A stretch of 64,000 nt of DNA from Leptobacterium flavescens (GCF_010671605.1 NZ_JAABOO010000003.1:561993-625992), one strand, 5' to 3'. Counted from the stretch's first letter, positions 26,289-35,490 are shown. The notes: generated from the letters alone by a model not told the origin. Numbers and translations: made by a program.

Positions 26289-26484
26289 TGGTTTGGGGCT
26301 GTTGTTGTTTAAGTTTTTGAAAGATTATTTCAGAAACTTCAAACGAAAATATGAGTTTTCATCTACAAAACAACTACCCGAAAGCAGGAAATTTATACTG
26401 AAAAACGGTTGCAATAATATGGGGAGAAAGGAATACAATAGTAAACCTCTCTCTTTCAAATTGTTTCCGTTGTTAAAAAATATT

Positions 26485-27771
26485 TTAACCCGACATGGCC
26501 TGATCCATTTTTGCATTTATCTCTTTCAGACATAAATTTCCGATACTCCCCTCATGCGTGTGATCTATATCTTTTTTAGGCTGGTAATTACCTGCCTCGA
26601 TATCGGTTCCCATTTTTTTGTAGGCATCCCTGAAAGGCATTCCCTGGAGTACCAGCTCGTTTAAGGTATCTACACTAAAGAGGTAATCGTATTTCGGATC
26701 TTCCAGAATATTCTGATTTACTCTGATATCTTTTAAGGTAAAAACGGTCATTTCCAGGCAGGATCTCAGCTCCTGGATCGCAGGAACGATAATTTCTTTG
26801 GTAAGCTGGAGATCTCTGTGATATCCGCTGGGAAGATTAGTGGTCATCATCATCAACTGATTGGGTACCGCCTGAAGCTTATTGCATTTTGCCCGGATCA
26901 GCTCAAATACATCCGGATTCTTTTTATGAGGCATAATACTGGAGCCCGTGGTCAATTCGTCCGGAAAGGAAACAAAATCAAAATTCTGACTCATATAAAG
27001 ACAGATATCCATAGCCAGTTTAGAGAGGGTGGAGGCAATGGCACTAAGTGCAAAAGCAGTACTCTTCTCTGCTTTCCCCCTGCTCATTTGGGCGGCAACC
27101 ACATTGTACTTTAAAGTAGCGAATTCCAGGCTTTCGGTAGTGTGTTTCCTGTTTATGGGAAAAGAATTTCCATAGCCCGCAGCACTTCCCAAAGGGTTCT
27201 GATCTACTACTTTCGATGCTGCATTTACAAAATACAGATCGTCAATAAGGCTTTCGGCATAGGCTGAGAACCACAAACCAAAGGAGGAAGGCATGGCCAC
27301 CTGCAAGTGGGTATAGCCCGGAAGCAGTACATCTTTGTGTTTTTCTGCAAGAGAGAGTAAAAGATCAAATAATTCCCGGCTTTGCGTTTTAATTTCCTCC
27401 AGTTCCTGTTTTAAATACAAGTGTATAGCTACCAACACCTGATCATTTCTGGACCTGGCCATGTGGATCTTTTTTCCGGTATCTCCCAATTTCTGAATTA
27501 AGAGGTATTCGATCTTGGAATGCATATCCTCAAATTCATCTTCTATGGTGAATTCCCCCTTTTCGATAGTGCTTAAAATATGATCCAGTTCTCCTAAAAG
27601 CTCCTCTGTTTCCTGTTCGGACAACAAAGCTGTTTCTCCCAGCATTTGTGCATGTGCTTTGGATGCCTTAACATCATAAGCCGCAAGCAGGAGGTCCAGT
27701 TCCCTGTCACTTCCAACCGTAAAATGATCTATTTTTTTATCTGTACTGAATCCTTTATCCCAGAGTTTCAT
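26485..27771 (-). CDS. argH: Argininosuccinate lyase
   Basis: A 428-residue fumarase/aspartase-superfamily lyase. The signature GSSIMPHKKNPDVFELIRAKCNKL is intact, as are MARSRNDQV and the HLQ segment (TLLPGYTHLQVAM). It splits argininosuccinate into arginine and fumarate, the last step of the pathway, in the cytosol. It is the final gene of the arginine operon and starts 11 bases after the argE stop. Length and motifs are standard, with no sign of decay. Confidence 0.96.
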   Translation of the reverse strand: MKLWDKGFSTDKKIDHFTVGSDRELDLLLAAYDVKASKAHAQMLGETALLSEQETEELLGELDHILSTIEKGEFTIEDEFEDMHSKIEYLLIQKLGDTGKKIHMARSRNDQVLVAIHLYLKQELEEIKTQSRELFDLLLSLAEKHKDVLLPGYTHLQVAMPSSFGLWFSAYAESLIDDLYFVNAASKVVDQNPLGSAAGYGNSFPINRKHTTESLEFATLKYNVVAAQMSRGKAEKSTAFALSAIASTLSKLAMDICLYMSQNFDFVSFPDELTTGSSIMPHKKNPDVFELIRAKCNKLQAVPNQLMMMTTNLPSGYHRDLQLTKEIIVPAIQELRSCLEMTVFTLKDIRVNQNILEDPKYDYLFSVDTLNELVLQGMPFRDAYKKMGTDIEAGNYQPKKDIDHTHEGSIGNLCLKEINAKMDQAMSG

Positions 27772-27782
27772 CTTCTTCTTTT

Positions 27783-28859
27783 TTAATTTGATTGTATTAA
27801 TACTTTTTCGAGCAGGCTTATATATATCCCGATCCCTTCTTCTATTTCCCTCACATAAATAAACTCATTAGCCGAATGTGATCTTGTAGAATCTCCGGGC
27901 CCGAGTTTAAGGGAAGGACAGCTCAGCGCAGCCTGATCTGACAGGGTTGGCGAACCATAGGTATTCCTTCCGAGGGCAATACCCGCCTGAACAAGCTCGT
28001 GTTCTACCGGGATGGAAGAAGAGTTCAGGCGAAGCGAACGCGGTATGAGTTCATCACAGGGAGCTTCCTGCTGAAGAACATTTGCAATTTCCTCGTTGCT
28101 GTAGCAATCGTTTACCCGTACATCTATTACCAGATGTGTGGTAGCCGGGACCACATTATGCTGATTTCCGGCGGAAAGCTGAGTTACGGTCATTTTAACT
28201 GCCCCCAGGGTTTCCGATACTTTTTCGAACGTATAATCCCTGAACCACTCAAGGGTCTTTATGGTCTTGTAAATGGAGTTGTCGGTATTGGGATGGGCCG
28301 CATGGCTCGGGGTACCCTTTACGACGGCATCAAAAACCACCAGGCCTTTTTCTGCTACAGCCAGATCCATCAGGGTAGGCTCTCCTACGATAGCTACTTC
28401 GATAGGCGGAAGTTTCGGAAGCATACTGTTAAGGCCGTTAGTCCCCGAACTTTCCTCTTCTCCCGAGGCTACTATGATAAGGTTGTATTTCAGATCCTTA
28501 CTGTCATAGAAATAAGCAAAGGTTGCCAGAAGAGAAACAAGACAACCTCCCGCATCATTACTGCCCAGTCCGTAAAGTTTTCCATCTTCAATTTCCGCTT
28601 TAAAAGGATCTCGTGTATAGCCCGAATTGGGCTTAACCGTATCGTGATGCGAATTCAGAAGCAGATTGGGCTTAGCCGGGTCGTAATATTTATTAAAAGC
28701 ATAGATATTGTTTACCGATCTCTTTACAGGGATACCAAATTCTTTAAGCCAGTTTTCAATCAGTACCGCGGTTTTATCCTCTTCCGAAGAAAATGAAGGG
28801 GTTTCTATTAAATTTTTTAAAAGCCCGATGGCTTTAGCTGAAAGTTGTTTTGTTTCCAT
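27783..28859 (-). CDS. argE: M20-family N-acyl-citrulline (ornithine) deacylase
   Basis: A 358-residue zinc peptidase-like hydrolase. Metal-site motifs are NSHHDTVKP (His, Asp), GLGSNDAGG (bridging Asp) and SGEEESSGTNG (Glu base and ligand), with the dimerisation part between. In operons with an N-acylornithine transcarbamylase, the M20 enzyme removes the acyl group from N-acyl-citrulline instead of N-acetylornithine. The acyl group here may be succinyl rather than acetyl (see transcarbamylase). It sits 1 base downstream of argB. Confidence 0.92.
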   Translation of the reverse strand: METKQLSAKAIGLLKNLIETPSFSSEEDKTAVLIENWLKEFGIPVKRSVNNIYAFNKYYDPAKPNLLLNSHHDTVKPNSGYTRDPFKAEIEDGKLYGLGSNDAGGCLVSLLATFAYFYDSKDLKYNLIIVASGEEESSGTNGLNSMLPKLPPIEVAIVGEPTLMDLAVAEKGLVVFDAVVKGTPSHAAHPNTDNSIYKTIKTLEWFRDYTFEKVSETLGAVKMTVTQLSAGNQHNVVPATTHLVIDVRVNDCYSNEEIANVLQQEAPCDELIPRSLRLNSSSIPVEHELVQAGIALGRNTYGSPTLSDQAALSCPSLKLGPGDSTRSHSANEFIYVREIEEGIGIYISLLEKVLIQSN

Positions 28860-28860
28860 A

Positions 28861-29649
28861 TTAAAGAGTTAATAAACTGAATGTTGGCTGTTGTTCCGAG
28901 ATCATTTTTTCATTTCCGATACATACCCTGTCCACACCGTTCTCCAATGCGTGAAAACAGTTGTGCAGTTTGGGCAGCATTCCTTCGGAGATAATTCCGT
29001 TGTTTAGCAATTGCTTGTACTTCGAACTGTCGATATGGGTGATGACCGAATCCTCATTTTCCACATTTTCCAGCACTCCGGCTTTTTCAAAACAATAGGT
29101 CAATACCGACTTGTAATGCTCCGCCAGGGCGATGGCAGTTTCGGAGGCAATAGTATCTGCATTGGTATTCAGTAACTGCCCTTTCTTATCATGGGTAATA
29201 GGACATAGCACAGGACTGATACCGGCTTCTAGTAAGGCGATGAGTTGTTTTGCATTCACCTCGCTTATGTCTCCTGCAAAGCCGTAATCCAGATCGGTTA
29301 CCGGTCTTTTATCTGCACGGATACAGTTTATATCTGCTCCAGAAAGCCCAAGGGCGTTACAGTTGTATTGTTGAAGTACGGCTACGATCTTCTTGTTTAC
29401 CAGGCCTCCGTAAACCATGGTGATGATATCCAGTGTAGGTTCATCGGTAATTCTTCTACCGTTCACCATCTGTGCGGGGATATTTAGTTTTTCGGCCATT
29501 TCGGTAGCCAGTTTCCCTCCTCCGTGAACCAGGATCTTTTTTCCTTTTATCGCAGCAAAGTGTAAAAGAAAAGCCTCCAACCTTTTTTTATCGCCTACGA
29601 TATTCCCTCCTATCTTTACAATCTGTATTTCGTTCTTAGCTGTCTGCAT
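28861..29649 (-). CDS. argB: N-acylglutamate kinase
   Basis: About 262 residues from the ATG at 29649. The longer reading to 29745 would run deep into the transcarbamylase gene and its N-terminus is out of family character. The amino-acid-kinase elements are intact: KIGGNIVGD, KILVHGGGKLATEMA, NGRRITDEPTLDI, and NADTIASETA for the metal and nucleotide. It phosphorylates N-acetyl- or N-succinylglutamate. The start overlaps the transcarbamylase stop by 14 bases. Confidence 0.93.
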   Translation of the reverse strand: MQTAKNEIQIVKIGGNIVGDKKRLEAFLLHFAAIKGKKILVHGGGKLATEMAEKLNIPAQMVNGRRITDEPTLDIITMVYGGLVNKKIVAVLQQYNCNALGLSGADINCIRADKRPVTDLDYGFAGDISEVNAKQLIALLEAGISPVLCPITHDKKGQLLNTNADTIASETAIALAEHYKSVLTYCFEKAGVLENVENEDSVITHIDSSKYKQLLNNGIISEGMLPKLHNCFHALENGVDRVCIGNEKMISEQQPTFSLLTL

Positions 29650-30589
29650 TTTCCAGAATTTTTTTAAGAACCAGCTGTGCTGCATAAGTCCTGTTATTGG
29701 CCTGTTCCAGTACCAGAGAATTTCCCTCGTCCAGAACTTCATCACTTACCACTACATTTCTTCTTACCGGAAGGCAATGCATAAAAGCGCCCTGGTTTGT
29801 CAGTTTCATTTTTTCTCCGGTAACGGTCCAGTTGGCCTCGGTATTCAATATTTTCCCGTAATCCGTATAAGAACTCCAGTTTTTGGTATAAATAAAATCG
29901 GCGTTCTCAAAAGCCTTCTCCTGATCGTATTCTATATCCACACCCTGAGTGATCTCCGGGTCGAGTTCGTATCCCTGCGGATGGGTGATCACAAATTCGG
30001 CTTCGGTCATTTTTATCATTTCCACAAAAGAGTTAGCTACAGCATGAGGGAGGGCTTTAGGATGCGGAGCCCAGCTCAAAACCACTTTTGGCTTTTGTAC
30101 TTTCTTCTGCTCTTCCAGGGTAATGGCATCTGCCAGGGCCTGAAGAGGATGAGCGGTAGCGCTTTCCATGTTTACCACCGGAACTGATGCGTGTTTTACA
30201 AAGCTGTTCAGAACAGTTTCTGCTTCGTCCTTTTCTTTGTCTTCCAGGGAGGCAAATGCCCTTACCGCTACGATATCGCAATATTGTGAAATAACGGCAG
30301 CACCTTCTTTTATGTGTTCGGAGGTTGAGGCATTCATTACCGATCCGTCTTCGAATTCCAGTGCCCAGCCTTCCTTGTTAAAATTCATTACTATTACATC
30401 CATTCCCAGGTTCCTGGCTGCCTTCTGAGTACTTAAACGGGTTCGCAGGCTGGGATTGAAAAAAAGCAGACCTATGGTCTTGTTTGCCCCTAGCTCCTTA
30501 TGAGCAAGAGGTTGTTTTTTTATATTGATGGCTTCTTCTACCCATTCGGGAAGGGAAGGAATATCTTTTATGCTGACAAATTTCTTCAT
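29636..30589 (-). CDS. argF': N-acylornithine transcarbamylase (AOTCase/SOTCase type)
   Basis: A 317-residue transcarbamylase of the Bacteroidota/Xanthomonas type. The carbamoyl-phosphate site is FFNPSLRTRLST (43-54), and GWALEFEDGS lies at 74-83. Residues 89-92 read Thr-Ser-Glu-His. In the literature this position is Glu92 in the acetylornithine enzyme of Xanthomonas and Pro90 in the succinylornithine enzyme of Bacteroides; Ser substitution at the Xanthomonas site converts it to succinylornithine use. Ser90 here therefore suggests the succinyl substrate. The start overlaps the argD stop by 4 bases. The alignment was done from memory. Confidence 0.92.
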   Translation of the reverse strand: MKKFVSIKDIPSLPEWVEEAINIKKQPLAHKELGANKTIGLLFFNPSLRTRLSTQKAARNLGMDVIVMNFNKEGWALEFEDGSVMNASTSEHIKEGAAVISQYCDIVAVRAFASLEDKEKDEAETVLNSFVKHASVPVVNMESATAHPLQALADAITLEEQKKVQKPKVVLSWAPHPKALPHAVANSFVEMIKMTEAEFVITHPQGYELDPEITQGVDIEYDQEKAFENADFIYTKNWSSYTDYGKILNTEANWTVTGEKMKLTNQGAFMHCLPVRRNVVVSDEVLDEGNSLVLEQANNRTYAAQLVLKKILENADS

Positions 30590-31725
30590 AATTGCTGTCC
30601 TTGTATTGTTTCTGATAAAGCGTCTATAAAAAGATCTATATGTTCTTTTGTGACATTCAGTGGCGGAAGGATCCTGATAAGGTTCTTATTGGCAGATCCT
30701 CCGGTGAATATGTGTTTTTGATGTATGAGTTTTTTTCTAAGCGGAGCAACCGCAAAGTCGAATTCAAGCCCGAGCATGAGCCCGCGACCTTTTATGTCCT
30801 TCAGATGAGGGATATTCCGGGCCTTATCTTTAAAATAGGCTGAAACTTCCCGGGTATTTTTCATCAACTGCTCCTTTTCCATGACTTCCAGCACGGCCAG
30901 GCCGGCTGCACAGGCCAGGTGATTCCCTCCGAAGGTAGTTCCCAGCATCCCGTGTTTTGCTTCGATCTTCGGGTGAATAAGAATTCCGCCAATCGGGAAG
31001 CCATTACCCATCCCTTTGGCCATAGAAATGATATCGGGAGTGATCCCGTGCTTCTGAAAAGCAAAGAAGTCTCCGGTACGCCCGTAGCCACTTTGAACTT
31101 CGTCCGCAATCAGAAGTGTATCGTGTTTTCTGCACAGTGCTTCAAGGGAATTGTAGAAATCACCTGAAGCCTCGTCAAGTCCGCCAACACCCTGAATACA
31201 CTCAAAAATAACAGCACATACATCACCTTTTGCCAGTTGGGCCTCCAGCGCTTGCAGATCACCCAGGGTTACAAAATCTACCTGATGCTGTGCATTCAGC
31301 AAGCTGTTAATAGAAGGATTGTCGGTGGCAGCAACCGCTGCGGAGGTTCTTCCGTGAAATCCATTCTTAAAAGCAACAACCTTCGATCTTCCTGTGTGAA
31401 AAGAGGCCAGTTTTAATGCATTTTCATTGGCTTCTGCACCCGAATTACAGAGAAAGAGCTGATATTCATCGCAGGCAGATATATTGCCTAGCTGTGCTGC
31501 CAGTTCCTTTTGCAAAGGGTTTTGGACCGCATTGGAATAAAAGCCCAGGGCCTCGAGCTGAGCACTTATTTTTTTGATGTAATGCGGATGTGAATGCCCA
31601 ATGGAGATCACCGCATGACCTCCGTAGAGATCGAGATATTTCTCTCCGTCTTTATCATACACCCATAAGCCTTCAGCTTTCAGCGGGCTTACATTATATA
31701 GGGGATAAACGTCAAAAAGTTCCAT
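30586..31725 (-). CDS. argD: N-acylornithine aminotransferase
   Basis: A 379-residue class-III PLP aminotransferase. Motifs are SGAEANENALKLAS, IADEVQSGYGRTGDFFAF and the PLP-lysine region SMAKGMGNGFPIGGI. It converts N-acylglutamate semialdehyde to N-acylornithine using glutamate. Position between proC and argF' in the operon supports the call over other ornithine or GABA aminotransferases. The stop overlaps the argF' start, and it begins 3 bases after proC. Confidence 0.93.
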   Translation of the reverse strand: MELFDVYPLYNVSPLKAEGLWVYDKDGEKYLDLYGGHAVISIGHSHPHYIKKISAQLEALGFYSNAVQNPLQKELAAQLGNISACDEYQLFLCNSGAEANENALKLASFHTGRSKVVAFKNGFHGRTSAAVAATDNPSINSLLNAQHQVDFVTLGDLQALEAQLAKGDVCAVIFECIQGVGGLDEASGDFYNSLEALCRKHDTLLIADEVQSGYGRTGDFFAFQKHGITPDIISMAKGMGNGFPIGGILIHPKIEAKHGMLGTTFGGNHLACAAGLAVLEVMEKEQLMKNTREVSAYFKDKARNIPHLKDIKGRGLMLGLEFDFAVAPLRKKLIHQKHIFTGGSANKNLIRILPPLNVTKEHIDLFIDALSETIQGQQL

Positions 31726-31728
31726 AAT

Positions 31729-32523
31729 CTAATTTTTTCCGATATCATTAATTTTTTTAAATGAGGAGACGATCCCTTTAATGAGGGAGGAACTCAATCC
31801 CTGATGTTCCATTTCATTCAGCCCCTCTATGGTACAACCCCTGGGAGTCGTAACCCTGTCTATCTCTTCTTCGGGATGCTTACCCGACGCTACAAGCAGA
31901 CTGGAAGCTCCCATACAGGTATGCATAGCCAGCTGATGTGCTTCTTTAGAATCGAAGCCCAATTGAATAGCTCCCTGGGTGGTGGCTCTTATCAGTCGCA
32001 TCCAGAAAGCGATCCCGCTTGCGCAAATAACAGTGGCGGCTTGCATTTGCTCTTCCGGGATCTCGATAGATGTACCTAACCTGTCAAAAATGGCTTTTGC
32101 CAGTTCTACCCGCTGCTTCCCTTTTTCGTTGCTGCAGATACAGGTCATGGATTTACCTACCGAAATAGCGGTATTCGGCATGCTCCTGATGATGTAATGA
32201 TCTTTCCCGATGATCGATTCGATCTTTGAGATCTTAAAACCGGTGATGGTAGAGATCAATACATGCTTATCGGTTAACAACAGTTTGATCTGCTCGAGGA
32301 TATTTTCAAAGTGCCTGGGTTGTACGGCAAAAATGATGATATCCGAATTGCGTATTGCTTCCCTGTTATCTGAGGTTACTTTCACTCCCTTATACTTTTC
32401 CCAGTCTTTAATGCTGTCGGCATTTCTTTTGGTCAGGTAGAGAGAGGTGGTTGCATTGCTCACGATAAGGCCCTTTGCTATGGCAAGGCCTAAATTTCCG
32501 CTTCCGATGATTGCTGTCTTCAT
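31729..32523 (-). CDS. proC: Pyrroline-5-carboxylate reductase
   Basis: A 264-residue NADPH-dependent reductase with Rossmann start AIIGSGNLGLAIAKGL (3-18) and the C-terminal P5CR pattern ATTQGAIQLGFDSKEAHQLA and VTTPRGCTIEGLNEM. It makes proline from pyrroline-5-carboxylate. Here it is embedded in the arginine operon between argC and argD, a location seen in other Flavobacteriia. It links proline synthesis, or ornithine-to-proline recycling, to arginine regulation. Confidence 0.94.
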   Translation of the reverse strand: MKTAIIGSGNLGLAIAKGLIVSNATTSLYLTKRNADSIKDWEKYKGVKVTSDNREAIRNSDIIIFAVQPRHFENILEQIKLLLTDKHVLISTITGFKISKIESIIGKDHYIIRSMPNTAISVGKSMTCICSNEKGKQRVELAKAIFDRLGTSIEIPEEQMQAATVICASGIAFWMRLIRATTQGAIQLGFDSKEAHQLAMHTCMGASSLLVASGKHPEEEIDRVTTPRGCTIEGLNEMEHQGLSSSLIKGIVSSFKKINDIGKN

Positions 32524-32548
32524 TTTATGTTTCGTTTTTGTTTTGTTC

Positions 32549-33523
32549 TCAGAAAAAACTACCCTTTAGCTGCAAACCTTCTTTTTCATCCAATCCGAAC
32601 ATGAGGTTCATATTCTGTACCGCCTGCCCCGAAGCTCCTTTAAGCAGGTTATCAATAACACTGGTTACCAATAGAGTGTTATCATGCTTGTGAAGGTGAA
32701 TATGTGCTTTATTGGTGTTCACTACCTGCTTTAACTGTATCTCTTTTTTGGAGACATGGGTAAAAGCAGCATCCTTATAGAATTCGTCATAGAGTTTGAA
32801 TGCTTTTTCCGGAGAGCCTTCAAATTCGGTATAGGCAGTAGCAAAGATGCCCCTGGTAAAATTTCCTCTTTGGGGGAGGAAAAAGAGAGAGGCTTCCTTT
32901 TTCTGGAGGGATTGCAAGCTTTGCCCGATCTCTCCCAAGTGCTGATGGGTAAAAGGCTTATACCATGAAATATTATTGTTCCTCCAGCTGTAGTGTGCCG
33001 TGGAGGATAATTTCCCTCCGGCTCCTGTGCTTCCCGTTATAGCATTGATATGTACCTTATGATGAAGCATATTAGCTCCTGCCAGGGGTAAAAGCGCCAA
33101 TTGGATGGCCGTGGCAAAACAACCGGGATTGGCAATAAAAGCCGCATTTTTGATCTCTTTCTTCTGCAATTCAGGAAGGCCGTACACGAAGGGCATTCCG
33201 TTAAAATTACTGTCTTCCTTTAACCTGAAATCATTGCTGAGGTCGATGATCCTGGTATGCGAGGAAAAGCTGTGTTCCTGCAGGATCTTTTTTGAGTTCC
33301 CGTGCCCCAGGCAAAGGAAAATTACATCCGCTCCGGTATTAACCGTATCTGTAAAATGCAGATCTGTTAGTCCCAGCATATCCTGATGAACATCTGAAAC
33401 TGCTTCTCCTGCTTTGGTAGTACTCATTATAAAGTCTATTTCTACCTGAGGGTGAAAACTGAGGATCCTGATAAGTTCTCCGGCGGTATAACCCGTACCT
33501 CCTATAATTCCTGCCTTTATCAT
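32549..33523 (-). CDS. argC: N-acyl-gamma-glutamyl-phosphate reductase
   Basis: A 324-residue NADPH-dependent semialdehyde dehydrogenase-fold enzyme. The Rossmann motif GGTGYTAGELIRIL starts at residue 8, and NPGCFATAIQLAL contains the catalytic Cys. It reduces the product of argB to N-acylglutamate semialdehyde. The start overlaps the argG stop by 4 bases. There is a 25-base gap to proC, the largest inside the operon; no separate promoter is evident there. Confidence 0.95.
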   Translation of the reverse strand: MIKAGIIGGTGYTAGELIRILSFHPQVEIDFIMSTTKAGEAVSDVHQDMLGLTDLHFTDTVNTGADVIFLCLGHGNSKKILQEHSFSSHTRIIDLSNDFRLKEDSNFNGMPFVYGLPELQKKEIKNAAFIANPGCFATAIQLALLPLAGANMLHHKVHINAITGSTGAGGKLSSTAHYSWRNNNISWYKPFTHQHLGEIGQSLQSLQKKEASLFFLPQRGNFTRGIFATAYTEFEGSPEKAFKLYDEFYKDAAFTHVSKKEIQLKQVVNTNKAHIHLHKHDNTLLVTSVIDNLLKGASGQAVQNMNLMFGLDEKEGLQLKGSFF

Positions 33524-34710
33524 GAGTTTGTATTTAAATGTTGATAGATCTTGTTCTGATTGGAGAGCAATCTGATAAAACCTTTGGCATCTGCTGCGGT
33601 CCAGGCTTTGTTCATCTCCCCGTAACTTCCGAAGGAAGCATTCATCAGATCGTGCCCGGACTGGATACCGTCTATGGTAAACCTGTAGGGATAGAGACTT
33701 ACAAATACATCTCCGTTTACCTTCTTCTGACTGTCTTCAAGGAAGGCTTCTATATTTCTCATCACCTCGTCCAGGTACTGCCCTTCATGCAGTAACATAC
33801 CATACCAGTTGCCCAATTGCTCCTTATGGTGCTGTTGCCATTTGGTAAGCACGTGTTTTTCCAGGGCGTGATGCGCTTTAAGGATGACCATGGGAGCTGC
33901 GGCTTCAAAACCGACCCTTCCTTTAATGCCTATAATGGTATCTCCCGTATGTATATCCCTGCCGATTGCATAGGCAGAGGCAATTTCCTGAAGTTTGGAA
34001 ATATTGCTTACCGGATTGCCTTTCTCATCATCGATAGCGATGAGTTCGCCTTTTTTAAAACTCAGTTTAAGTTGCTTCGGATGTGTTTCCTTTAACTGGC
34101 TCGGATAAGCTTCTTCTGGTAGAGGCAGGTGGGAGGTTAGCGTTTCGGCCCCTCCGACACTGGTTCCCCAGAGCCCCTGATTGACAGAGTATTTTGCCTT
34201 CTCCCAGTTAAGACTGATCCCGTGATCCTGTAAATAAGCTATTTCGGCTTCTCTGGATAACTGCTGATCCCTTATGGGAGTAATGATCTCTATTTCGGGA
34301 GCCAGAACCTGGAAAATAAGATCGAACCTCACCTGGTCATTCCCTGCACCTGTACTTCCGTGTGCAATAAAGGAAGCATTGATGCTTTTTGCATAATTGA
34401 TGATCTCCAGGGCCTGTACCACTCTTTCTGCACTCACAGAAAGTGGGTAGGTATTGTTCTTTAATACATTACCAAATACCAGGTACTTTATGACCTTCTC
34501 GTAAAAGGATTGAACCGCATCGATGTTTTTATAAGTGGAAGCACCCATTAACAGTGCTTTTTCTTCCATTTTTTTCGTTTCTTCCGCAGAAAAACCGCCT
34601 GTATTAACACTAACGGCATGTACTTCATAGCCAAGGTCGTGCGACAGGTGTTTTACGCAATAGGAGGTATCCAGCCCTCCGCTATATGCCAATACTAATT
34701 TCTTCTTCAT
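33520..34710 (-). CDS. argG: Argininosuccinate synthase
   Basis: A 396-residue N-type ATP pyrophosphatase. The PP-loop is at the start (LAYSGGLDTSYCVKHL, 7-22), followed by HGSTGAGNDQVRFD. It condenses citrulline with aspartate. It is second in the operon, directly after the GNAT gene (4-base overlap), whereas in many bacteria argG sits elsewhere with argH. Standard length, no oddities. Confidence 0.96.
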   Translation of the reverse strand: MKKKLVLAYSGGLDTSYCVKHLSHDLGYEVHAVSVNTGGFSAEETKKMEEKALLMGASTYKNIDAVQSFYEKVIKYLVFGNVLKNNTYPLSVSAERVVQALEIINYAKSINASFIAHGSTGAGNDQVRFDLIFQVLAPEIEIITPIRDQQLSREAEIAYLQDHGISLNWEKAKYSVNQGLWGTSVGGAETLTSHLPLPEEAYPSQLKETHPKQLKLSFKKGELIAIDDEKGNPVSNISKLQEIASAYAIGRDIHTGDTIIGIKGRVGFEAAAPMVILKAHHALEKHVLTKWQQHHKEQLGNWYGMLLHEGQYLDEVMRNIEAFLEDSQKKVNGDVFVSLYPYRFTIDGIQSGHDLMNASFGSYGEMNKAWTAADAKGFIRLLSNQNKIYQHLNTNS

Positions 34711-35324
34711 GATGACTTCTTTTTTAGAAACAGGTTTTGTTTAATGTTCTTCAGCCTTTTAAAGACCTTGCCGTTGTATTCGTGTTTTTGTTTTTCGTTC
34801 TTCTTTTCCGGATCGTATAGCATACCGGTGCAGAGGCACATTTTTTTATCGGTCCTGGTCAGGACATCATAATTCTTGCATGTAGAACAGCCGTTCCAGA
34901 AACTCGGATCGTCTGTTAATTCGGAAAAGGTAACAGGTTCATAGCCCAGTTCGTAATTGATCTTCATGACGGCCAGACCGGTAGTGATACCAAAGATCTT
35001 GGCATTGGGGTATTTCTTTTTGGAATGCTCGAAGATCTTCTTCTTTATTTTTTTGGCGAGCCCCTGCCCCCTGTAATCGGGATGGACAATAAGCCCGGAG
35101 TTGGCAACGAATTTTCCGTGCCCCCAGGATTCGATATAACAGAAACCGGCAAACTTGTCGCCGTCCAAAGCGATAACCGCATTACCGTTCTCGATCTTGG
35201 TAATGATATATTCGGGGGTTCTTTTGGCAATACCCGTTCCCCTCTGATTGGCAGAATCTGCTATGGTGTCGCAAATATCATTTGCATACGAAACATGCGA
35301 ACTGTCAGCAATAATAACTAACAT
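34707..35324 (-). CDS. GNAT-family acyltransferase, candidate N-acylglutamate synthase
   Basis: About 205 residues from the ATG at 35324. The acyl-CoA-binding motif is NSGLIVHPDYRGQGLAKKIKKKIF, and a C-terminal segment has four Cys (NGCSTCKNYDVLTRTDKKMCLCTG) that may hold a metal. It is the first gene of the arginine operon and the only acyltransferase there; no argA or argJ is visible. By position it is the best candidate for the acylation of glutamate. The frame can be read back to 35387, but that would enter the leader region. Confidence 0.72.
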   Translation of the reverse strand: MLVIIADSSHVSYANDICDTIADSANQRGTGIAKRTPEYIITKIENGNAVIALDGDKFAGFCYIESWGHGKFVANSGLIVHPDYRGQGLAKKIKKKIFEHSKKKYPNAKIFGITTGLAVMKINYELGYEPVTFSELTDDPSFWNGCSTCKNYDVLTRTDKKMCLCTGMLYDPEKKNEKQKHEYNGKVFKRLKNIKQNLFLKKKSS

Positions 35325-35397
35325 GACAAAATGATTTAATTGTAAAAAACTAAAATGAATATAGGTTGTGGAAAGGGAGCCGGACACACCTAAGCTC

Positions 35398-35490
35398 CAA
35401 AGCTAGAAGTACACCCTTACGGGCGACGACGGATAGAACGGGGAGAACGAAGCGCAACAACAAGAGCCGGAACAGAATTTTCCAGCTTTG
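35398..35490 (-). promoter_or_regulatory. Long-range helix and nested hairpin around the leader arginine codons
   Basis: On the minus-strand RNA, CAAAGCUGGAA (35490-35480) can pair with UUCUAGCUUUG (35408-35398): 11 pairs, one of them G-U. The 71-base loop contains the Arg codons, and a 5-pair hairpin CGCCC-GUAA-GGGUG (35425-35412) with a GNRA-type loop holds the stop codon. A competing 5-bp hairpin GGAGC/GCUCC lies at 35398-35376. No poly-U terminator follows, so the mechanism may be translational or Rho-linked. Pairings were found by eye, without energy calculation. Confidence 0.55.

Noticed and set aside
27999-28796. A 265-residue plus-strand frame opposite argE
   Set aside because: Antisense to a well-conserved M20 enzyme; no recognisable features of its own.
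35376-35398. A classical intrinsic terminator after the arginine leader peptide
   Set aside because: The GGAGC/GCTCC stem is only 5 bp with a 13-base loop and is followed by CCTTTCC rather than a T-run. I report it only as a competing hairpin.
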